5,138 bases of DNA. Origin: Marinospirillum sp. GTDB taxonomy: Bacteria > Pseudomonadota > Gammaproteobacteria > Pseudomonadales > Halomonadaceae. The notes beneath the pieces were generated by a model, which saw only the letters and a list, made by a program, of their open reading frames with translations, was not told where the DNA came from and did not search any database. Positions 1-5,138 of the stretch are shown one piece after another. How positions within the stretch are numbered: the first letter of the stretch is position 1; the number at the start of each line of letters is the position of its first letter. Where the stretch lies: contig SKOQ01000201.1 in the NCBI GenBank assembly GCA_007119985.1, positions 1 through 5,138 on the forward strand. The letters are read 5' to 3'. A program made the translations under genes and the position numbers.

Positions 1-1251
1 CTACTGGCGCAAAAAGAAGAGACGGGTCGTGTTTATGATCGCTTCCGCGAGCGAGTGATCTTTCCGATTCGAGACCTAAAAGGGCGCGTGCTGGCCTTTG
101 GTGGGCGGGTGCTGGGCGATGCGAAGCCGAAGTACTTAAACTCGCCAGAAACCCCGCTCTTTCATAAAGGGCAGACGCTCTATGGTCTGTATGAGGCACG
201 CCAAGCACCAGGGCGTTTAGATCGTTTGCTGGTGGTTGAAGGGTATATGGATGTCGTTGCACTCGCGCAGCAGGGGATTCACTGGGCGGTGGCGACCTTG
301 GGCACCGCCACCACCAGTGCGCATTTACAGCAGATTTTTCGTTTGGTGAATGAAGTGGTGTTCTGCTTTGATGGCGATCGTGCGGGTCAGCAGGCCGCGC
401 ATAAGGCGCTTGAAGCAGTGCTGCCGTTGATGAGTGATGGTCATCAAGCGCGCTTTTTATTCCTGCCGCAAGGTGAAGATCCGGATACGCTGGTGCGTCA
501 GGAGGGCGCGGGGCTATTTGAGCAGCGCGTGAATCAGGCTCAGCCCTTGGCCGAGTTTCTGCTGCGAGAGCTGCGCCAAGACTTGGATTTGCAGCTGCTG
601 GATGATCAAGCGCAACTCGCGCAAAGAGCGCGTCCCCAGCTGGCGGCCTTGCCGCAAGGGTTGCTGAAACGGAGTCTGCTGCGCCGCCTTGTTCAGCTCA
701 CCGGATTAACGGAAGCTGATCTATTGGCGGGGCCTTCTGAGCCTGCTGCGCGGATGGTGGCGCAGAATAGGGTTGCCCCCGCCTCACCGGTCGCTGGCGC
801 TGCTGATGCGCCTTCATCGAGCCACACTGGCCTGGAGGCCCGCTTGATCCGTCAATTATTAGGAGCTCCCAGTGCGTTGCAACATTTGCCCCCGAACTGG
901 CTGGCTAGCTTGCCGCAAGATTCCGTGTTGCGTCGCCTTTTTCAGCCCTTAAAAGATGCCCCTCACCTCACCACTCAGGTGGTGCTCGATTACTGGGCGG
1001 GCACGGCAGAAGAAGAGTGGTTGTTGGCGCAGTGGCGTGCGATGGGTGATCTGGGATTGCCCTTAGCAGTGCGCGAGGCCGAAGTGCTCGCTCTAGTGCA
1101 GCATGTTCAGCAGCAGCAAGAAGAAGCTGCACGCGAGCAGCGCTATCAAACCTTGATGGCAGCCTCACAATCAGGCGAGCTAGGAGAGGCGGAGCGGCGT
1201 GAGCTGTGGAAACTGATCCAAGAGGCCCACCAAAAAAAGCAAGCTCAATAG
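1..1251 (+). CDS. dnaG: DNA primase DnaG, 5'-truncated by the window edge
   Basis: DnaG makes the short RNA primers for replication and is recruited to the fork by the helicase DnaB. The frame is open from base 1, and the residues before the first possible start (GTG at 55) already match the family (YDRFRERVIFPIRD), so this is the last 416 residues of a protein of roughly 600. By comparison with E. coli about 185 residues are missing, including the N-terminal zinc-binding domain. Visible parts are the end of the RNA polymerase domain (GFGGRVLG-like and PKYLNSPET motifs, about residues 19-60) and the Toprim fold with catalytic Glu in EGYMDV (bases 238-255) and the metal-binding pair in FDGDRAG (Asp codons at 370 and 376). 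A Pro/Ala/Ser-rich linker lies at about 745-830, and a diverged C-terminal helicase-binding domain covers about 830-1251. The TAG stop lies inside the -35 element of the rpoD promoter. Upstream rpsU, the usual operon partner, is not in the window. Confidence 0.97.
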   Translation, partial: LLAQKEETGRVYDRFRERVIFPIRDLKGRVLAFGGRVLGDAKPKYLNSPETPLFHKGQTLYGLYEARQAPGRLDRLLVVEGYMDVVALAQQGIHWAVATLGTATTSAHLQQIFRLVNEVVFCFDGDRAGQQAAHKALEAVLPLMSDGHQARFLFLPQGEDPDTLVRQEGAGLFEQRVNQAQPLAEFLLRELRQDLDLQLLDDQAQLAQRARPQLAALPQGLLKRSLLRRLVQLTGLTEADLLAGPSEPAARMVAQNRVAPASPVAGAADAPSSSHTGLEARLIRQLLGAPSALQHLPPNWLASLPQDSVLRRLFQPLKDAPHLTTQVVLDYWAGTAEEEWLLAQWRAMGDLGLPLAVREAEVLALVQHVQQQQEEAAREQRYQTLMAASQSGELGEAERRELWKLIQEAHQKKQAQ

Positions 1252-1277
1252 ACGTTCGGCCAAAAATGCGCTATAAT
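1249..1277 (+). promoter_or_regulatory. Sigma-70-type promoter for rpoD
   Basis: A perfect -10 hexamer TATAAT (1272-1277) sits 17 bp downstream of TAGACG (1249-1254), which matches TTGACA at four of six positions. The first three bases of this -35 are the dnaG stop codon. A run of seven A (1232-1238), inside the last codons of dnaG, falls about 46-52 bases before the predicted start and could act as an UP element. Transcription would begin near 1283-1287, leaving a leader of about 130 nt before rpoD. Being the only strong promoter in the spacer, it would let rpoD be expressed independently of dnaG, in addition to read-through from upstream. The call rests on sequence match only. Confidence 0.7.
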
Positions 1278-1321
1278 TTCGCGCTTATCACTAGGCAGTC
1301 TGCATTAAGCGATGAGGTTCC

Positions 1322-1372
1322 ACCTAAAGCCCGCTGATTCAATAGGGTTTTCTCGCTTAGGTCGTTCGCGAC
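1322..1372 (+). other. Foldable segment in the rpoD 5' leader
   Basis: ACCTAAAGC (1322-1330) pairs with GCTTAGGT (1355-1362) with one bulged A. The inner AAAGCCC (1326-1332) can instead pair with GGGTTTT (1345-1351, one G-U pair). The two helices share bases 1326-1330, so the full forms exclude each other. A small hairpin GTCG-TTCG-CGAC (1361-1372) shares two bases with the end of the first helix. No known riboswitch or ribosomal-protein leader was recognised. The pairing is seen in the sequence; any regulatory role is inference. Confidence 0.35.
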
Positions 1373-1407
1373 TGTCCTCTCATCCACGTTTCTTGCATAG
1401 CTGAGAT

Positions 1408-1412
1408 AGGGG
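1408..1412 (+). promoter_or_regulatory. Ribosome binding site of rpoD
   Basis: AGGGG lies four bases before the ATG at 1417. The spacing is on the short side, but this is the only purine-rich stretch nearby, and the start gives the expected sigma-70 N-terminus. Confidence 0.6.
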
Positions 1413-1416
1413 TTCT

Positions 1417-3276
<1,860 letters not shown>

Positions 3277-3290
3277 TCCACGCTGAAATC

Positions 3291-3332
3291 ACCAGAAAGT
3301 CTTGAAAGCTCAAGGCTTTCTGGTATGATTTT
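3291..3332 (+). terminator. Hairpin after rpoD, probable weak intrinsic terminator
   Basis: ACCAGAAAGTCTTGA (3291-3305) pairs with TCAAGGCTTTCTGGT (3310-3324) through 15 bp with one G-U pair and a four-base loop AAGC. Upstream AAATC (3286-3290) can extend the stem by pairing with GATTT (3327-3331) across a two-base bulge. The stem is strong, but the only T-run afterwards is TTTT (3329-3332), interrupted from the stem by ATGA, so termination may be partial. The stop codon of rpoD is 14 bp upstream. The same bases form the tRNA promoter. Confidence 0.6.
3302..3329 (+). promoter_or_regulatory. Promoter of the tRNA-Ile2 gene, inside the rpoD hairpin
   Basis: TTGAAA (3302-3307, five of six matches) is followed after 16 bp by TATGAT (3324-3329, five of six matches), preceded by the extended -10 motif TG-N (3321-3323). 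The predicted start near A3336 leaves about 23 nt of 5' leader, to be removed by RNase P. The bases between -10 and start include GCC, a G+C-rich discriminator of the sort seen at stable-RNA promoters. The -35 lies in the apex of the rpoD hairpin and the -10 begins at its last base. Confidence 0.7.
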
Positions 3333-3358
3333 GCCACTTCGTTTTACCCCTTCTTGAT

Positions 3359-3435
3359 GGGCCTATAGCTCAGTTGGTTAGAGCATCCGACTCATAATCG
3401 GCAGGTCGCAGGTTCAAGTCCTGCTGGGCCCACCA
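3359..3435 (+). tRNA. tRNA-Ile2 with anticodon CAU (lysidine-modified, reads AUA)
   Basis: A complete 77-nt cloverleaf with encoded CCA. The acceptor stem is GGGCCTA (3359-3365) with TGGGCCC (3425-3431), the D stem GCTC/GAGC, the anticodon loop CTCATAA (3391-3397), and the T arm GCAGG-TTCAAGT-CCTGC (3408-3424). The anticodon CAT (3393-3395) would nominally be methionine. However, C4-G69 and C5-G68 in the acceptor stem are known positive determinants for TilS, which turns C34 into lysidine, and the body resembles E. coli ileX rather than elongator or initiator Met tRNA. The location behind rpoD agrees with Pseudomonas. A first-pair mismatch, T27 against C43 (3386/3402), is unusual; E. coli ileX has G-U there. 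Automatic annotation may call it tRNA-Met. Confidence 0.9.
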
Positions 3436-3593
3436 TTTATTACCCCTCTCCTTGCCTGATCTCTATAGCTGTTTGCATTTCTTTGCAGATTGCCTCCTTT
3501 TTGCATCTTCCTTTCTGGCTTCAAACTGCTAGACTCGAGTGCGGATTCAAATCTTTAACTCAAGAAACCGTTGGTTTAACCGAAATAAAAGCA
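3436..3593 (+). other. Gene-free spacer between the tRNA and the polysaccharide leader
   Basis: No gene or clear intrinsic terminator is seen after the tRNA. The first 90 or so bases are rich in C and T and poor in G, which would suit Rho-dependent termination, though this is only compositional. TTTGCA occurs three times (3472-3477, 3482-3487, 3500-3505). TTTAAC occurs at 3554-3559 and 3575-3580, 21 bp apart. AAACC-GTT-GGTTT (3565-3577), overlapping GGTT-T-AACC (3573-3581), forms a cluster of alternating half-sites that could be an operator or a small hairpin. The promoter of the rml operon must lie here or just downstream. Confidence 0.5.
3508..3535 (+). promoter_or_regulatory. Possible promoter of the rml operon
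   Basis: TAGACT (3530-3535) preceded by TG-C (3527-3529) resembles an extended -10. The best -35 at normal spacing is the poor match TTCCTT (3508-3513, 16-bp spacer). Transcription would start near 3542, about 83 nt before the ops element, so that ops would be transcribed in the leader as RfaH recruitment requires. No better candidate was found, but the match is weak. Confidence 0.3.
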
Positions 3594-3636
3594 CAGAGCT
3601 CTCAGGGATCAGCTGTTATCCTGGGGCGGTAGCGTG
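3594..3636 (+). promoter_or_regulatory. JUMPstart element with terminal ops site (RfaH recruitment)
   Basis: The last 12 bases, GGCGGTAGCGTG (3625-3636), match the canonical ops element exactly. The preceding bases resemble the 39-bp JUMPstart consensus as I recall it, sharing CAG-GCTCT at the left (3594-3602), AGCTGTTA in the middle (3611-3618) and CxGGGG before ops, with about four extra bases. In enterobacteria RNA polymerase pauses at ops, the exposed non-template strand recruits RfaH, and RfaH replaces NusG, suppressing Rho and raising expression of long operons for O-antigen, capsule and LPS core. GGGAT (3605-3609) can pair with ATCCT (3618-3622, one G-U pair), a small stem just before ops. 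The position, 41 nt before rmlB in a polysaccharide operon, is exactly as expected. Confidence 0.93.
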
Positions 3637-3677
3637 CCTCGGCCGCAGTACATCGGATGTGGCTGTTGAGAGAAAAC

Positions 3678-4769
3678 ATGAAAATACTGATCACAGGTGG
3701 CGCGGGCTTTATTGGCTCAGCAGTTATTCGGCATATCATCCAAAACACCACTGATAGCCTAGTCAATGTTGATAAGCTGACCTATGCAGGCAATCTCGAT
3801 AATCTAGTCAGTGTCTGTCAATCCTCTCGTTATGCTTTTGAGCAGGTCGATATCTGCGATCGTAGCGCTCTGGAGCGTATTTTCATCCAGCACCAACCCG
3901 ACGCCGTGATGCACCTAGCTGCAGAAAGCCATGTGGACCGTTCCATTGATGGTCCGGCTGCCTTTATAGAAACCAATATCGTCGGCACCTACACCCTACT
4001 GGAAGTCGCCCGTAGTTACTGGCAAGGGTTGGATACTCAAGGCAAGCAGGGCTTTCGTTTTCATCACATTTCCACGGATGAAGTCTACGGCGATCTGCCC
4101 CATCCGGATGAAGATGATCAGGCTGAACAGAAGTTATTTACCGAAGCCACGGCCTATGCGCCCAGCAGCCCTTATTCAGCCAGCAAAGCTAGCTCTGATC
4201 ATCTGGTTCGAGCTTGGTACAGAACCTATGGTCTGCCGGTCATTGTCACCAACTGTTCCAATAACTACGGTCCTTATCACTTTCCAGAAAAGCTGGTGCC
4301 CCACATCATTTTGAATGCGCTGCACGGCAAACCTCTACCTGTGTATGGCAAGGGGGATCAGATTCGCGACTGGCTCTATGTGGAAGACCATGCTCGCGCA
4401 CTCTATAAGGTTGTGACCGAAGGCAAGGTTGGTGAAACCTACAACATCGGTGGCCATAATGAAAAACAGAACCTTGACGTCGTCCAGCTGCTCTGCGAAA
4501 TCCTGCAAGAGCTCAAGCCCCAGACAAATCGCTACAAAGACCTCATTACCTTCGTAAAAGACCGACCCGGCCATGATCGACGTTACGCCATTGATGCCAG
4601 CAAAATTGAGCGCGAACTGGGCTGGAAACCGCAAGAAACCTTTGAAAGCGGTATGAGAAAAACCGTGCAATGGTATCTGGATCATGAGCCATGGTGGCAA
4701 AGCGTGCTGAGCTGCGATTATCAGCTAACACGCCTGGGCAGCAACAAGACAGGAGAATTAAAAAAGTGA
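3678..4769 (+). CDS. rmlB: dTDP-glucose 4,6-dehydratase RmlB
   Basis: RmlB is a cytosolic, NAD-dependent enzyme of the extended short-chain dehydrogenase family. It converts dTDP-D-glucose to dTDP-4-keto-6-deoxy-D-glucose, step two of dTDP-L-rhamnose synthesis. The 363 residues match the family length (about 361). The Rossmann nucleotide-binding motif TGGAGFIGS is at 6-14, the catalytic TDE triad at 133-135 (STDEVYGD), the catalytic YxxxK at Tyr166/Lys170 (YSASK), the NNYGPYHFPEKL substrate loop at 195-206, and RPGHDRRYAID at 296-306. The start at 3678 is chosen because homologues begin MKILxTGGAGFIGS and a modest GAGAG (3668-3672) precedes it. An in-frame ATG at 3657 would add seven residues and has no ribosome binding site. 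It is the first gene after the ops element and overlaps rmlA by four bases. It could equally feed other dTDP-deoxysugars, since the later genes are out of view. rffG is a paralogue, but the RmlA-type partner favours rmlB. Confidence 0.96.
   Translation: MKILITGGAGFIGSAVIRHIIQNTTDSLVNVDKLTYAGNLDNLVSVCQSSRYAFEQVDICDRSALERIFIQHQPDAVMHLAAESHVDRSIDGPAAFIETNIVGTYTLLEVARSYWQGLDTQGKQGFRFHHISTDEVYGDLPHPDEDDQAEQKLFTEATAYAPSSPYSASKASSDHLVRAWYRTYGLPVIVTNCSNNYGPYHFPEKLVPHIILNALHGKPLPVYGKGDQIRDWLYVEDHARALYKVVTEGKVGETYNIGGHNEKQNLDVVQLLCEILQELKPQTNRYKDLITFVKDRPGHDRRYAIDASKIERELGWKPQETFESGMRKTVQWYLDHEPWWQSVLSCDYQLTRLGSNKTGELKK
4751..4755 (+). promoter_or_regulatory. Ribosome binding site of rmlA
   Basis: AGGAG ends ten bases before the GTG at 4766 and lies inside the last codons of rmlB. 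It supports the GTG start, since no ATG is available near the conserved N-terminus. Confidence 0.7.
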
Positions 4770-5138
4770 AAGGCATCATACTCGCTGGCGGCTCAGGTAC
4801 ACGCTTATACCCCATTACCAAAGGCGTATCCAAGCAGCTACTGCCTATCTACGACAAGCCGATGATCTATTATCCGCTTTCGATACTCATGTTGGCGGGT
4901 ATCCGTGACATCCTTATCATCTCAACACCAGAGGATCTCCCCGCCTTCCAGCGCTTACTGGGTCAAGGCAAAGAATTGGGTATTCATCTTAGCTATGCAG
5001 TACAGCCTAGCCCCGATGGTCTGGCACAAGCCTTTATTATTGGTGAGACCTTTATAGTAAAAGATAATGTTTGCCTAATACTGGGTGATAACATCTTCTA
5101 CGGCCCGAACTTTACACCGCGCCTAAGAAGGGCGATCC
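4766..5138 (+). CDS. rmlA: Glucose-1-phosphate thymidylyltransferase RmlA, 3'-truncated by the window edge
   Basis: RmlA joins glucose-1-phosphate and dTTP to give dTDP-glucose and pyrophosphate, the first step of dTDP-rhamnose synthesis; the family is usually feedback-inhibited by dTDP-rhamnose. The first 124 of about 290 residues are visible. The nucleotide-binding signature GGSGTRLYP is at 8-16, the conserved VSKQLLPIYDKPMIYYPLS at 21-39, QPSPDGLAQAF at 80-90, and the metal-binding Asp in LGDNIFYG at 106-113. The start is GTG in a GTGA overlap with the rmlB stop, preceded by AGGAG, so translation is probably coupled. The last 100 bases turn AT-rich (33% G+C in 5041-5100) and use rare-looking codons (ATA, CTA, adjacent AGA-AGG), which hints at a different compositional history from dnaG and rpoD, though the stretch is short. 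Strong similarity to enterobacterial RmlA makes the family call firm. Confidence 0.96.
   Translation, partial: MKGIILAGGSGTRLYPITKGVSKQLLPIYDKPMIYYPLSILMLAGIRDILIISTPEDLPAFQRLLGQGKELGIHLSYAVQPSPDGLAQAFIIGETFIVKDNVCLILGDNIFYGPNFTPRLRRAI

Noticed and set aside
410..415. CTTGAA inside dnaG, a possible -35 of a heat-shock (sigma-32) promoter for rpoD as known in E. coli.
   Set aside because: No CCCCAT-like -10 follows at proper spacing, and it is more than 1 kb from rpoD.
1312..1404. A 30-codon open frame in the rpoD leader (ATG at 1312, TGA at 1402-1404).
   Set aside because: There is no ribosome binding site before it and its peptide matches nothing recognised; a frame of this length is expected by chance.
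3359..3435. Attachment site (att) of an integrated element at the tRNA 3' end.
   Set aside because: No repeat of the tRNA 3' end and no integrase gene are present in the window.
3657..3677. Earlier in-frame ATG for rmlB, adding MWLLREN.
   Set aside because: No ribosome binding site precedes it, and RmlB homologues begin at MKILxTGGAGFIGS, encoded from 3678.
4335..4833. Open frames on the - strand opposite rmlB and rmlA.
   Set aside because: They overlap well-supported genes over their whole length and have no recognisable product.

Overview
The window looks like chromosomal DNA of a gammaproteobacterium, probably a Pseudomonas- or Oceanospirillales-like lineage. The reasons are the gene order dnaG, rpoD, tRNA-Ile2(CAU), which I recall from Pseudomonas, a 619-residue sigma-70 very close to those of E. 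coli and Pseudomonas, and a canonical 12-base ops element of the RfaH type. Genus cannot be decided from the sequence. All genes lie on the + strand; nothing convincing is coded on the - strand.

Left part (1-3435) is housekeeping. It starts inside dnaG (DNA primase, N-terminal part missing). A 165-bp spacer follows, with a sigma-70-type promoter whose -35 overlaps the dnaG stop codon and a leader that can fold, then the complete rpoD (primary sigma factor). Just after rpoD is a 15-bp hairpin. The same bases contain a strong-looking promoter for the next gene, a tRNA with anticodon CAU. Acceptor-stem pairs C4-G69 and C5-G68 mark this tRNA as tRNA-Ile2 (lysidine-modified, reads AUA), not methionine tRNA.

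Right part (3436-5138) is the start of a cell-surface polysaccharide operon. After a pyrimidine-rich, gene-free stretch comes a JUMPstart element ending in ops (GGCGGTAGCGTG), the recruitment site for the antiterminator RfaH. rmlB (dTDP-glucose 4,6-dehydratase) follows 41 nt later, and rmlA (glucose-1-phosphate thymidylyltransferase) overlaps its stop codon by four bases and runs off the window. RmlA makes dTDP-glucose and RmlB converts it to dTDP-4-keto-6-deoxyglucose, the first two steps towards dTDP-L-rhamnose and other deoxysugars for O-antigen, capsule or exopolysaccharide.

The protein genes are all known families. The most interesting material is regulatory: the JUMPstart/ops leader, the hairpin that doubles as a tRNA promoter, the Ile2 identity of the CAU tRNA, and the junction between conserved housekeeping genes and a variable polysaccharide locus directly behind a tRNA gene.
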